Shown piece by piece: positions 43,383-52,250 of a stretch of 64,000 nucleotides of DNA. Source of the DNA: Synechococcus sp. WH 8020 (lineage in GTDB: Bacteria; Cyanobacteriota; Cyanobacteriia; PCC-6307; Cyanobiaceae); NCBI RefSeq assembly GCF_001040845.1, contig NZ_CP011941.1, forward strand, positions 515,744 through 579,743, read 5' to 3'. Below the pieces are notes generated by a model that did not search any database, was not told the origin of the DNA, and saw only the letters and a list, made by a program, of their open reading frames with translations. The position numbers were made by a program, and so were the translations under genes. The stretch's first letter is position 1. Each line of letters opens with the position of its first letter.

Positions 43383-44183
43383 TTATTTTGATTCGATATG
43401 TTCAAGGATTGCCACAGTGAGTGAACCTCCCTGTGTTTGTAAATAGGCATATCCCTTACTGTCGGTGCGCAGAATGGCTATGTAGTCGTACGTCACTCCA
43501 TAGGAATCCTGTTGTTGAATTCTTCCAATACAATTACTAATTTGAGTGAATTTACCTTGATACCTGGCTACTTCAAACTTTCCCGAGTAGGATGAAATTG
43601 CAACCCCAGACATCGTCCAGTCAATCCATTGCTCCCTTTGAATCACTCTGTTGGATTGCCAGCGACCATTCTGGAACTGATGGCCTTCCTGCAAGCTCAA
43701 TATTTCACCGGTAATTGTGTCTTTTGTGCAAGACATGTTTGATTGCGGAAACCAACGTTCACTTGCGACCACTCCAGGTGTCCCTAGGATGCCAAAATGC
43801 GGTTGACCGTTGGAGTTTAGTATTGCATGGCTGTCCATGCCGCCGTCATTGCGGTTTATCTTGACACTGCAATTGTCAACATTCTTCCATCTTCCTGTGT
43901 AATGACTTGTGCTGTATTTTTTACCCTCTCTGAGAAAACGTGTTCCTTTTAAGCTGCCATCTGAATTCCAGGTTTCTCGTTGAAGTTGTCCAAGAGGGAT
44001 GTTTTTTTTGCTTCCTTGGCTAACGATTAGGTAGGTGCCAATCTTGGCCTCCTCACAAAAAGTATTGGAATTGGGTCTTGCCTTTGATGGCTGACCGAAA
44101 ATTGGAATAAGTAGTAGTCCAAGCAACGGGAAGGAAAACCATTTTTTCGTTGATAAATTGCAGATGCGTTTTGACGTTAACAT
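43383..44183 (-). CDS. Secreted protein with internal duplication
   Basis: A 266-aa exported protein. The signal region is MLTSKRICNLSTKKW then FSFPLLGLLLIPIFGQPSKA. The mature part consists of two related ~110-residue beta-rich halves: half one with QREWN-type start (LQRETWNSDGSLKGTRFLR), YTGRWKNVDNCSVKINR and HAILNSNGQPHFGILGTPG; half two with IQREQWIDWTMSGVAISSY, YQGKFTQISNCIGRIQQQ and YIAILRTDSKGYAYLQTQGG. Each half has a conserved NC residue pair. The function is unknown. ATG 44183 is preferred to a GTG 12 bases upstream. Confidence 0.65.
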   Translation of the reverse strand: MLTSKRICNLSTKKWFSFPLLGLLLIPIFGQPSKARPNSNTFCEEAKIGTYLIVSQGSKKNIPLGQLQRETWNSDGSLKGTRFLREGKKYSTSHYTGRWKNVDNCSVKINRNDGGMDSHAILNSNGQPHFGILGTPGVVASERWFPQSNMSCTKDTITGEILSLQEGHQFQNGRWQSNRVIQREQWIDWTMSGVAISSYSGKFEVARYQGKFTQISNCIGRIQQQDSYGVTYDYIAILRTDSKGYAYLQTQGGSLTVAILEHIESK

Positions 44184-44195
44184 TTCATGTTTCAC

Positions 44196-44486
44196 AACGA
44201 GGACTGGCCCTAAATGATGTCCTGCTTTCAGTTGACAAGATTATTAGGTGTGATGCTTTCTGTGAGTATTTTAGGGTTTTGATCCCACTCCTCATTCGAT
44301 GCTTATCAATATGTAGAACTACGTCAGCTGGCGCTAATCACGAATGTTTTCGTCACTCAACACTTTTTATCAGAATTCATGACTCTATCTCTCCACGCCC
44401 TGCCAGGATCGGGGCTTTGGATTTCCTACTGACTAGCGGTAAAGGCTAGGCATCTTCACTTCATCTAATGATTGCCCCAAGTTTCG
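44196..44486. other. Gene-free interval
   Basis: About 290 bases upstream of the secreted-protein gene, without a supported ORF or hairpin. Confidence 0.3.
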
Positions 44487-44725
44487 ATGTCTTTCCCAGA
44501 GGGCTTCTGACTTCTGCATCTCTGTTGCTGCCTTGCCTGCCATTGCTGAGGAGGATGGCAGTAGTGCAGATGAGCTTGGTGAGATGAGTTTGAGATTGAA
44601 GGACTTGATCTAACCAATACAGGCACTCAGCAAGGATCAGGAACGCCAAGCCAAGCATGCATTGAAGGGTTCTTGCCTCTGTCTATTGGTGGCATCAGCA
44701 GATCAAGCGGGCTTGAACGTTAGCG
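44487..44725 (+). pseudogene. Decayed exported-protein gene
   Basis: Reading from 44487 gives CLSQRASDFCISVAALPAIA followed by EEDGSSADEL, which matches the signal peptide of the barrel protein at 31163 (CLSLG...ISVAALPAVAQEGSAD) at both DNA and protein level. The frame then closes at a TAA; the +1 frame continues as GLDLTNTGTQQGSGTPSQAC to a later stop. This is the mark of a frameshifted remnant with no intact start. Confidence 0.6.
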
Positions 44726-44903
44726 GCACATTAGAAAATTGCTTTCTTTTAGTCGGTGGTACTCAGAAGTGAAGAATCCGTGAATTTGCTCCCGTAGAGA
44801 CCGACAGCCAAGTTCGTTTAACCGTCCCTCTAATGACGGCTGACCCATCTTCCTGGCGGATCGAAGCAGGCATAGACCGTTTGGGTCCCTCTCGGAGACA
44901 CCC

Positions 44904-45161
44904 ATGACCACCACCACACTCCGTTACAACGGTAGAGCTTTTATCTACGCACCAACCAGTCCTGTCGCCAGAGATGGAGAAGAGCAGGGCAATGTGTACA
45001 GCAAAGAGCGGCGTCTGGAAGTGTCCGCACCAGATGCGGGATGGGGCTTTCATGAGCGAACAGAAAAGCTCATAGGACGCCTCGCAATGATTGGATTCGT
45101 TGCTGAGACAGCGACAGAACTGATCAGTGGTGAGGGTTGGCTGCGCACCATTGGACTTTGA
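44904..45161 (+). CDS. hli: High-light-inducible protein (HLIP, CAB-like)
   Basis: An 85-aa thylakoid protein with one chlorophyll-binding helix. The conserved segment ERTEKLIGRLAMIGFVAETA carries the family Glu and Arg (GRLAM) that form the interhelix salt bridge; the usual Asn of the ExxNGR motif is replaced by Ile here (EKLIGR). A ~50-residue N-terminal extension precedes it. HLIPs pair up to bind chlorophyll and carotenoid for photoprotection and chlorophyll recycling. CGGAGA lies six bases before the ATG. A strong terminator follows. Confidence 0.85.
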   Translation: MTTTTLRYNGRAFIYAPTSPVARDGEEQGNVYSKERRLEVSAPDAGWGFHERTEKLIGRLAMIGFVAETATELISGEGWLRTIGL

Positions 45162-45198
45162 CCTGGCGTCCATCGCTCAAAGCAATCACCATCCACTG

Positions 45199-45219
45199 CC
45201 CCGCCACGAGCGGGGTTTT
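45199..45219 (+). terminator. Rho-independent terminator of the HLIP gene
   Basis: CCCCGC-CACGA-GCGGGG followed by TTTT, 38 bases after the stop codon. Confidence 0.85.
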
Positions 45220-45248
45220 GTATCAGCAAGGAATGCTTTACGCGCCTG

Positions 45249-45318
<70 letters not shown>

Positions 45319-45432
45319 ATGATGCTGGCTTTGCTTCAGGAGTTACTGATGGGAGGCACCTAAGGGCTCAAGGTCATCACTACTTAACCATCCTTCTTCG
45401 TTGATGATGGTGTTATTCCATGTATACGAGCG

Positions 45433-46143
45433 GTGAAGACTATTGATCCTCAGCAGCCGGTTGTGATCCTTGGAGGGTTTTTGATTACAGCCGAGGCTTA
45501 TGCACCAATGGCTGAATGGCTGAAACATCAGGGAGTTTGTGATGTTCTGGTGGTTCCTATGACTCGTTTGGATTGGTTTTTGACCATTTGGAAATTTGGT
45601 TGGCGTCGCGCACTCGACCGTGTGGATGACATGGTCAAACAAGTTCAACAACAGTCTCCTAGTGGAAAAGTTACCTTGATTGGGCACAGTTCCGGAGGAG
45701 TGATGTTGCGTCTCTATCTCAGCGATGAACCTTTCCAGGGAATTGTTTATGCCGGTTCAACACGATGTGATCGCTTGGTGACGCTCGGCAGTCCCCATCA
45801 GGCGGCTCGTGCAACACCTTTGAGGGCGATGGTGGACCGTCGCTTCCCTGGTTGTTATGAATCTGGAGTCGACTATGTCTCTATCGCAGGAAAGCTGGAC
45901 TTATCGAGTGAACATGCATCGAGCTTCAGCCGCAGAGGTGCCAAAGCTAGTTATCAAAGAGCCGTTAATGATGATGGATGTCTCGGTGACGGATTGGTTC
46001 CAGTTGAGTCAGCTCTGCTGACAGGTGCTCGCTCTTTGATTCAAGATGACACTGCCCACGGTGGTTTATTTGGGGACATCTGGTATGGATCTACGCAACG
46101 TCTTGATGCGTGGTGGCACTTTGTAGTGGGTTGTGAATTCTAA
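45433..46143 (+). CDS. Alpha/beta hydrolase, lipase-like
   Basis: A 236-aa soluble hydrolase. Catalytic elements in order: nucleophile elbow LIGHSSGGVMLRLYL (Ser in GHSSG), Asp in CLGDGLVPVES, His in TAHGGLFGDIWYG. These form a complete triad of lipase/esterase type. Early strand PVVILGGFLITAEAY and the oxyanion region are typical. The likely substrate is a small ester or lipid, unproven. Start is a GTG at 45433; no better ATG in frame. The upstream heptamer array ends 115 bases before this start. Confidence 0.85.
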   Translation: MKTIDPQQPVVILGGFLITAEAYAPMAEWLKHQGVCDVLVVPMTRLDWFLTIWKFGWRRALDRVDDMVKQVQQQSPSGKVTLIGHSSGGVMLRLYLSDEPFQGIVYAGSTRCDRLVTLGSPHQAARATPLRAMVDRRFPGCYESGVDYVSIAGKLDLSSEHASSFSRRGAKASYQRAVNDDGCLGDGLVPVESALLTGARSLIQDDTAHGGLFGDIWYGSTQRLDAWWHFVVGCEF

Positions 46144-46413
46144 TAGGACAACGCTAATACTTAAAATGATGTATCAATAAAAATGCATGCCTTTAGGTTA
46201 ACTCGTTGTCAGCTTATTGGATTGTCAATGCTTGAGACAAGGGTTTATGCCAGTTGTGTTCATTCACTTCCATCGATCTGTAAATCTCTCATTGCTATTA
46301 AAAAGCTTTTGGTAAAAAGCAATTGATAGGGGTCCCCAAAAGAGCTGGACACGACAAAACTAACTGCTTGGCCGTAACAGCAAATAATTTGCTGGAGGAA
46401 TGTGATTTGTGAT

Positions 46414-47556
46414 CTATATGATCCTGGCCACAGATGGAATTCGTCTGAGCTGATGGCTGATTCCGAACGAGATTATGATTCCTATAGCTGATGCAGCTAT
46501 TGCAATAAGCCAATGATTTAGCCCGATGAAACCAATAGCCTCTAGCAATACCACGAGCACCAGTGGGTGAATGATATAGGCCCCGAAGCTGTCGATTCCA
46601 GCGGTTGCTAACCACTGACCGTATTTGGTTTCATTGCGCTGGAACCACAGCAACAGATAGGCAATCATTCCCCAACCAATGAAGGGATTCAGGAAAGCCC
46701 CCAAAATTGTAAGTTTGCCAGATTCAGATGACATGCTGCCGTTGAAGGTCAGCACTAGAGAGATCGCCAGAAGGCAGAGAGCCAATGCGACGGAGAAGCG
46801 GAACCAGCGCACAACCAGATGGGAGTTAAGTCGCTCCAGCCAGCAATGGAACGATGCCTTACTACCCAGAAAAAACAAAAAGGCATAAGTGAAAATGTGC
46901 ATGCCTTGGAAACCCAGGCCGTCTAACGGTGTACTTCTCAAAGCAGCCCATAGGTCTGTTCTTGTCGTTAGCACCACCTCAATGATCGCGAGGACAACGG
47001 CACTGATGAGCCAAGAGCGAAGCCGGGGTATGGGAACGGAGGTGTCGACAGAGAAGCGATCTCCTCGCAGCGCAACCCAGGCGCAATAGAGCAAATCGAA
47101 GACGAATAGAACCACCAGAAACCAAAGCACTCCTACGCGATTAAAAGGTATGTCGCTCCATGGCAACTCGGCTAAGGGACTTGCTGGCGAGAGCCTCCCT
47201 AACAGCCATGCGGCGTTGTTGATCAAGAACAGACCAATTAAAAAGGGAATGCCAATTCGCCGGAGACGATCTTTGAGGTAATTCGCTATGCCCTTCTTAT
47301 GTACTGATCGCGGCACAAAGTAGCCCGAGAGCAGAAATAACATATAGATGAAGAAGGTGTTGCAGAAATATCCAAACCAGATGCTAATACCTCCAAAGAA
47401 AGGCACTGCAGCTCCCTCGATTGGAATACGCACTCCCATCCAACTAATGCCAAAAGCCATTGGAACATGGACAGTAATGACTAGCGCGATCATTAGCGCC
47501 CTGATCTGATCAAAGAAGAGCACACGCTGGTTGGTGCTGATTTGTTTGTTAGTCAT
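46414..47556 (-). CDS. Acyltransferase family 3 membrane protein
   Basis: Integral membrane O-acyltransferase of the OafA/MdoC class, moving acyl groups onto extracellular or surface sugars. Ten or so hydrophobic segments in 380 aa. Family features: FFDQIRALMIALVITVHVPM near the start with the conserved His, FYFCNTFFIYMLFLLSGYFV (quoted in part), RRIGIPFLIGLF and FGAYIIHPLVL near the end. It has its own upstream region. Probably modifies a cell-surface glycan; the target is unknown. Confidence 0.85.
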   Translation of the reverse strand: MTNKQISTNQRVLFFDQIRALMIALVITVHVPMAFGISWMGVRIPIEGAAVPFFGGISIWFGYFCNTFFIYMLFLLSGYFVPRSVHKKGIANYLKDRLRRIGIPFLIGLFLINNAAWLLGRLSPASPLAELPWSDIPFNRVGVLWFLVVLFVFDLLYCAWVALRGDRFSVDTSVPIPRLRSWLISAVVLAIIEVVLTTRTDLWAALRSTPLDGLGFQGMHIFTYAFLFFLGSKASFHCWLERLNSHLVVRWFRFSVALALCLLAISLVLTFNGSMSSESGKLTILGAFLNPFIGWGMIAYLLLWFQRNETKYGQWLATAGIDSFGAYIIHPLVLVVLLEAIGFIGLNHWLIAIAASAIGIIISFGISHQLRRIPSVARII

Positions 47557-48066
47557 AGAATATAGAATCAGTATCAGCAGGAATTAAAAATTCTTGCTCC
47601 CCTATATGGGTGATTCCTGTCTGAGTATTGAGTGAGTAAGAGTGACCTAACTGTCACAGTGGCTAGTGACTTTCGCCCAATTGCCAAGCCATCAGCCTGT
47701 CTGTCTCTTCTACAACCAGCAAAGGCTTCATCTACTCGGACTTGACCTCACCACCTATTATCGCGTCCAAGTTATTCAATTCCCAGTACCAGCCAAGACT
47801 TGTAGCCATCGCCGAAAGGGCGGTGAAGGCGCATCCCCCAAACGGACTAAAGACTTATGCCCAGCTGCCAAGCCATAAGCATCTCTCTCTCCTCTTCAAC
47901 CAATAAAGGCACCATCCAATCCGACCCGACTTCACCAGTACATCCTTCCAAGCTGTTCAATGCCAAGGGCCAACCCACCCTTGAAGCCCTCAGCGTCCTC
48001 TGAGTGTCGAGGTTCATTGGTTTAGGGCCACTGCATCAAGTTTCCCTGCTGCAATAAAAACCCCGG
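47557..48066. other. Gene-free interval with imperfect tandem duplication
   Basis: About 510 bases. Two related ~120-base blocks lie at 47674-47800 and 47866-47990; each begins (T/C)GCCAAGCCAT(C/A)A, then (A/T)CTCTC-type sequence, then CAACCA. A third related piece is inverted near 37080-37145. A plus-strand ORF covers only the first block, so coding is doubtful. The structured repeat copy 2 starts at 48067. Confidence 0.5.
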
Positions 48067-48343
48067 TGGGGTGTGTCAGGCAAGCCCCAACAGATATTTC
48101 TGCGGGGCAGTCCTGGTCCTGGACGGGATCTGGGAAAACCTAACGAATAGGTCTCAATATCGTTCTATCAAAAAAGACAATGTCCCTCAACCTTCCGCGG
48201 GCTTCTAAATCGCGAAAGATTGATGGTTGTGGGACTGTTGACCCCGTCCAAAGAGTCACATCAGTATTTTTATGCCTGCTTGAGGCTTGGTTAGTGCGAA
48301 AAGTTCTCAATAGGTGTGACCATTGAGCTTGTCGCATGAAAAA
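48067..48343 (+). repeat. Structured dispersed repeat, copy 2
   Basis: Second copy of the element at 35184-35459, with the same order of stems. Differences: a one-base deletion in the CTGC(A)GGGGCAG stretch, TTCCGCG against CGCGAAA (one mismatch) in the inner stem, and the first stem shortened to ACCTA/TAGGT. The CTCAAT/ATTGAG stem and GTCCCTCAACC/GGTTGTGGGAC stem are kept. Homology ends at ATGAAAAA (48336), after which the two loci diverge. Confidence 0.7.
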
Positions 48344-48423
48344 CGGCGAGTCTGACCGACCTGGCAAAGCACCGCAGGTTGGGCATCCGAGATGGGGTGA
48401 ACCATTTCGTTTCAGAGGAAGGA

Positions 48424-48750
48424 TCAGCGCTCGAACTCTTGAGCGGGCATCCCGTTCTGAAAGACAAAGAGGCTGTATTTTCCGAGGCGATGGAACGATA
48501 GCGGATTGGAATTTATCCGCACATAAGACTTGCCCTGATCAACTGCCAAGAATTCAAAACTCCAATTCTTGCTCCAGATCTGCGCGTTGCCAGCGGACTG
48601 ACGAAATTCACACGGAAAGATTTCAGTGAGGGGAGAATCTCCATACTTGGAGAGTTTGCACTCAGCCTTGATGATTTCAGCTTGCGATGGTGCTGATGTG
48701 AAGGCGGCAGCGAAGGCGAGCGCTGCGGCGGTGAATGTGGTGCGGATCAT
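48424..48750 (-). CDS. Small secreted protein, paralogue of the gene at 26331-26639
   Basis: A 108-aa exported protein with signal peptide MIRTTFTAAALAFAAAFTSA then PSQA, and a mature domain with two cysteines (AECKLSKYG, FPCEFRQSAGN) followed by SKNWSFEFLA, GKSYVRINSNPLSFHR and GKYSLFVFQ. This is an end-to-end match to the 26331 protein. Its 5' end belongs to the recurring ATGATCCGCACCAC gene start. It lies 81 bases from the end of structured repeat copy 2, on the other strand. Unknown function. Confidence 0.75.
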   Translation of the reverse strand: MIRTTFTAAALAFAAAFTSAPSQAEIIKAECKLSKYGDSPLTEIFPCEFRQSAGNAQIWSKNWSFEFLAVDQGKSYVRINSNPLSFHRLGKYSLFVFQNGMPAQEFER

Positions 48751-49308
48751 TTGATTTGCTCGACTTGATTACGGATAACGAGCTGTGGTCCAAAGCTATT
48801 CCAAGTGAAAAAAGCCATGGATCTGACCACAGCGACGTGAAAGACCAAACCACCCAAGTTGTGCTTAAACACTGGTTTTTGGCGTGGTCCCTGCTGCTAA
48901 TGGGCAGAGGGTTGACCCCAGTCGTTAGTCATCAGTTGTGCTCTCCATAGGTCTTATGCGGCTAGCGTTGTGGAACGCTTTGACCGTGTTGGCGGCTTGC
49001 CATTCCCTGATCGCTGGCACGTTGAACCGCATAGGTCCACTTGGCTTGCCTTTGGCATAGATCCAATGCTTTCCAGGCGTTAGATCACCAGCCCATTGCA
49101 GGCTGCGTCAAGCGGTGGATCCAATGCCGAGTTGTAGTTGTGCCGATACTTCGCTTGCGTTTAGCCAGTCGGTACACGCAGGAGTTCCGTTGCGTTTGTG
49201 CATCGTGTTGCCGTCTATTAGTGACGTTTCCCTTTGTCTAGGCAAGGTCAAAAAAGCTTGGCGCTGCTCTTGACCGTCAATGCTCACGGGACAAAGGCTT
49301 GACGGTAC
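48751..49308. other. Gene-poor interval left of tRNA-Pro
   Basis: About 560 bases. Short ORFs on both strands are unsupported. It marks the right edge of the accessory region. Confidence 0.4.
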
Positions 49309-49333
49309 AAAAAAGCCGCCCTGGGGAGGCGGC
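49309..49333 (-). terminator. Terminator downstream of tRNA-Pro
   Basis: On the minus strand GCCGCC-TCCCCAG-GGCGGC is followed by TTTTTT; it lies just past the 3' end of the tRNA. Confidence 0.85.
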
Positions 49334-49365
49334 AACTGAGCCCGTCAATACTGACGTCTCGGGCA

Positions 49366-49439
49366 TCGGGGTGACAGGATTCGAACCTGCGACATCCTGC
49401 TCCCAAAGCAGGCGCGCTACCAAACTGCGCTACACCCCG
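49366..49439 (-). tRNA. tRNA-Pro (anticodon TGG)
   Basis: Full cloverleaf on the minus strand: acceptor CGGGGTG/CACCCCG, D arm GCGC...GCGC, anticodon stem CCTGC/GCAGG with loop TTTGGGA (anticodon TGG), T arm with GGTTCGAATCC. Discriminator A at 49366. The 3' CCA is not encoded. Confidence 0.97.
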
Positions 49440-49517
49440 CAGCTCACGTACTTTAAAGGAATGGGTTCTCTTGATCCTTTAGATGCGTGTCTAAGCTGAC
49501 AAAAAGCTTTTCCGGGC

Positions 49518-49901
49518 ATGTCGGAATCCTGGACTCCTGGTGCGGTTGATGCGTTAAGGCAGAAACACAATCTCCCTTTTGTACGAACCGATTCCCAGGG
49601 TCAGGTCGTTGAGTTTAATGACCGCTTCCGCCTGGTTTATGGCTGGGACGATCGCTTGGTAGGTCAAACCATTGGGATGATCTTGCCCGCATCGTTCCGT
49701 GAGCTTCATCACGCAGGCTTCTCTCGGTTCAAATTCACAGAGACCTCATCGCTTCTGAATCACCCTCTTGAGTTGGCGACCATTTGTAGTGATGGAGCAG
49801 AGATTCGTAGTGAACATTTCATCGTTGCAGAATGCGGCGATTCTGGTGGTTGGAGCTTTGCGGCAACGCTGAGGCCCCTGGAGGGCCCCCATGCCTGTTG
49901 A
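49518..49901 (+). CDS. Stand-alone PAS-domain protein
   Basis: A 127-aa protein that is one PAS domain: LPFVRTDSQGQVVEFNDRFR, LVYGWDDRLVGQTIGMILPA, a middle helix with FRELHHAGFSRF and a strand GGWSFAATLRP. It ends 11 bases inside the following histidine-kinase gene, so it is co-translated and may be a separated input domain for it. No cofactor-binding residues are obvious. Confidence 0.8.
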   Translation: MSESWTPGAVDALRQKHNLPFVRTDSQGQVVEFNDRFRLVYGWDDRLVGQTIGMILPASFRELHHAGFSRFKFTETSSLLNHPLELATICSDGAEIRSEHFIVAECGDSGGWSFAATLRPLEGPHAC

Positions 49902-51084
49902 AGACAGCTTTTCAGCTTCCCCAGAGTCCAGATTGCTGATACAGCAGATGAGGGAGTCGCTCGGATTGTTGCGAGTTGCATTCGATTCGACTGGTGAAGC
50001 GATGTTGATCGTTGACGAATCCTCTGCAGTGCGCTGGGCCAACCAGCAAGCCGCAGATCTTTGGGGAGGAGGAATCACATTGCAGATGGTTGGTCGACCA
50101 CTTTCCGCTTTGCTGAATTTTTATCATCTTGATCGACGTCCCTTGGGGGAGGAAGAGCCCAGTCACCCCCTACATAAAGCCCGATCTGCTGAAGGTCGTA
50201 ATACCTTCCTATTGCAAGCACTTTCTAGTTCTGTTATTGATCCTGATCAGTCAAGACTGATTAAGCGATCGGTGAGTTGGCGTCTGATTATTCAAATGAA
50301 TCAGAGCTTTGTTCTGCTGATATTTCGTGATCTTGATCCATTGGAGAAAGCCTTGGCAAGGCAACAACAATTTATCAACAATCTTGCTCATGAATTAAGA
50401 ACGCCGCTTGCAATTATTGCTGGCAATTTGCATCGACTTAGGCGTAAACAACAGTCTTCTGATAATGTTCGACAATCACTGTCTGATGCCACTGCGGAAA
50501 CTCAAAGGATGGCAACTCTGGTTGATAATCTTTTGTTGCTTTCTGAGTTGGATGCTGATTCTCGCTGTTGGAAGTTACAAGTCGATGATTTGCGAATTTT
50601 TCTGGATCAGTGGACTGTCACGCTAGGTTCTGGTTTGAGAGGCTGTCTTTGGGTCGATGTTGTTGATGAGGCTGATGACTATCTAGTTCAGATTGATCAG
50701 GATGCTTTGCATTCTATTCTTGATAACTTGCTTGATAATAGTTGTCGTTTTTGTCGCTCCGAGCCGTTGATTCAGATCCGATTGATTCGAACTGAATCCT
50801 ACGTAGAGCTGCTATTCATTGATAACGGTCCTGGGGTTCAGAGTGAGGATCAATGTGTTGCAGTGTTTGATCGATTTGCCCGTATTCAGGACCATCGAAA
50901 TCCCGACATTGCTGATGGAGGAGGGCTTGGACTTCCTTTGGTGAAGAGCCTGATGGAAGGAATGGGAGGCTCAGCAAGTTGCTCGTCTCCTCAAGCAACA
51001 GCTAGCTCAGGCCTGAATGGCCTTGTCGTATCGTTGCGATTTCCACACCCAAAGTCATCCACTGGGATGGTGAATTCTGATTAG
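49891..51084 (+). CDS. PAS sensor histidine kinase
   Basis: Cytosolic 397-aa kinase. PAS region residues ~25-150 (VAFDSTGEAMLIVDESSAVR). HisKA with His167 in FINNLAHELRTPLAIIAGNL. HATPase: N-box DALHSILDNLLDNSCRFCRS, G1 FIDNGPGVQ, F-box VFDRFARIQD, G2 GGGLGLPLVKSLM. Standard class I architecture with intact catalytic boxes. It overlaps the PAS gene and converges on a response-regulator gene by four bases, so the trio probably forms one signalling unit, although the regulator is on the opposite strand. Confidence 0.9.
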   Translation: MPVEDSFSASPESRLLIQQMRESLGLLRVAFDSTGEAMLIVDESSAVRWANQQAADLWGGGITLQMVGRPLSALLNFYHLDRRPLGEEEPSHPLHKARSAEGRNTFLLQALSSSVIDPDQSRLIKRSVSWRLIIQMNQSFVLLIFRDLDPLEKALARQQQFINNLAHELRTPLAIIAGNLHRLRRKQQSSDNVRQSLSDATAETQRMATLVDNLLLLSELDADSRCWKLQVDDLRIFLDQWTVTLGSGLRGCLWVDVVDEADDYLVQIDQDALHSILDNLLDNSCRFCRSEPLIQIRLIRTESYVELLFIDNGPGVQSEDQCVAVFDRFARIQDHRNPDIADGGGLGLPLVKSLMEGMGGSASCSSPQATASSGLNGLVVSLRFPHPKSSTGMVNSD

Positions 51085-51434
51085 AGATATCGCTTCAGCA
51101 ATTCAGGTAGGAGTTCGAATAAATCTGGTTTGAGAATGAAATCGCTGGCGCCGAGTGCCTTGGCTTCGCTCCGTTTTTGATCTTCGTTGAAGGCAGTAAC
51201 AACCAACACTGGAACAAGATTGGGACGCTCACTCAGCCGTTGTAGGCAGGTCATGCCATCCATCTTTGGCATCATTAAATCTAGCAAAATTAAATCTACT
51301 TTTCGTTGATCTAGCAGTTCCAGTAAAGCTTCTCCGTCCGGGCAAACAACAGGCTCCACTCCCTCGTCAATTAATTCATCCCGAATTAATTCTCGTATTC
51401 GTGGATCATCGTCAACGATCGCAACGCACTTCAT
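51081..51434 (-). CDS. Single-domain response regulator (CheY-like)
   Basis: A 117-aa receiver without an output domain. Acidic pair D8/D9 (AIVDDDPRIR), phospho-Asp52 in LILLDLMMPKMDG, Thr80 (VLVVTAF), Lys102 (FILKPD): all switch residues present. It probably relays or buffers phosphate from the converging kinase (inference). tRNA-Lys lies 73 bases away. Confidence 0.92.
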   Translation of the reverse strand: MKCVAIVDDDPRIRELIRDELIDEGVEPVVCPDGEALLELLDQRKVDLILLDLMMPKMDGMTCLQRLSERPNLVPVLVVTAFNEDQKRSEAKALGASDFILKPDLFELLPELLKRYL

Positions 51435-51507
51435 GGTTTTTTCGATCCAAGGAGCTTTTGCCTGAAACCATTAAGAAAGAATGGAAAAAGGTTTAGCTTT
51501 GAACAAA

Positions 51508-51579
51508 TGGGTCGCCTGAGATTCGAACTCAGGACCAATCGGTTAAAAGCCGAGTGCTCTACCGCTGAGCTAGCGACCC
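51508..51579 (-). tRNA. tRNA-Lys (anticodon TTT)
   Basis: Minus-strand cloverleaf: acceptor GGGTCGC/GCGACCC, D arm GCTC...GAGC, anticodon stem CTCGG/CCGAT around loop CTTTTAA (anticodon TTT), T arm CTGAG-TTCGAAT-CTCAG, discriminator A. Confidence 0.97.
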
Positions 51580-51674
51580 GCCGCATGGGCATGCCAATCA
51601 GGCACCTGTGGAGGTTATCACTCAACGATCCTCCCGCATGATATTTCCTTCCCATACTGATCACCGAGTTAGGA

Positions 51675-52223
51675 ATGGACAACCTGTGGCCCCAGCCCAG
51701 CATTGCTTCGGATGCCTTTATTGCACCTGGAGCTGTACTGATGGCCGATGTGACTGTGAGCTCAGGAGCAAGCATTTGGCCCACGGCCGTTGCCCGTGGT
51801 GATATGGCACCAATTCTGATCGGTGCTCGCAGCAACGTTCAGGAGGGAGCTGTTTTGCACGGCGATCCCACTTTTCCCGTTCACATTGCTGAAAACGTGA
51901 CGATTGGACATCGAGCCGTTGTTCACGGTGCTTCGCTAGAGGCTGGGTGTCTAATTGGTATCGGTGCCGTTGTGCTCAATGGCGTCACAGTTGGGCGAGG
52001 GGCCCTTGTTGCTGCTGGGTCTGTGGTCACGAAGGATGTCCCAGCCCAAACCCTTGTGGCCGGTGTGCCTGCAAAGGTGAAACGTGAGCTGGGTCAGGAG
52101 GAAATCAAGGATCAGTGGCACCACGCAGATCACTACGCCGAACTAGCTGCGCAGTGGTCTCAATTGCTGCAAAACCAAACGGACTGCCCACTGTTGATCC
52201 CCCCTTCTCCCGACTGTCCTTAA
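51675..52223 (+). CDS. Gamma-carbonic anhydrase-like protein
   Basis: Left-handed beta-helix hexapeptide-repeat protein of the CaiE/PaaY/gamma-CA type, 182 aa. The metal-binding histidines are in [13 protein letters not shown] and [16 protein letters not shown], the normal triad spacing. Repeats run [20 protein letters not shown] through [20 protein letters not shown] (quoted in part). CO2 hydration activity is possible but not proven for most homologues. ATG preceded by ttaggaatg. Directly upstream of psbY, 27 bases. Confidence 0.9.
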   Translation: MDNLWPQPSIASDAFIAPGAVLMADVTVSSGASIWPTAVARGDMAPILIGARSNVQEGAVLHGDPTFPVHIAENVTIGHRAVVHGASLEAGCLIGIGAVVLNGVTVGRGALVAAGSVVTKDVPAQTLVAGVPAKVKRELGQEEIKDQWHHADHYAELAAQWSQLLQNQTDCPLLIPPSPDCP

Positions 52224-52250
52224 ACTCCAAAAGATTTTGTGAATGAACCC

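Noticed and set aside
48336-48629. 97-codon ORF starting at the end of structured repeat copy 2
   Set aside because: Beyond the shared ATG it runs antisense through the secreted-protein gene at 48424-48750, and it does not match the ORF at copy 1.
49366-49439. tRNA-Pro as an integration site for the accessory region
   Set aside because: I found no second copy of the tRNA 3' end and no integrase gene in the window; position alone is suggestive only.
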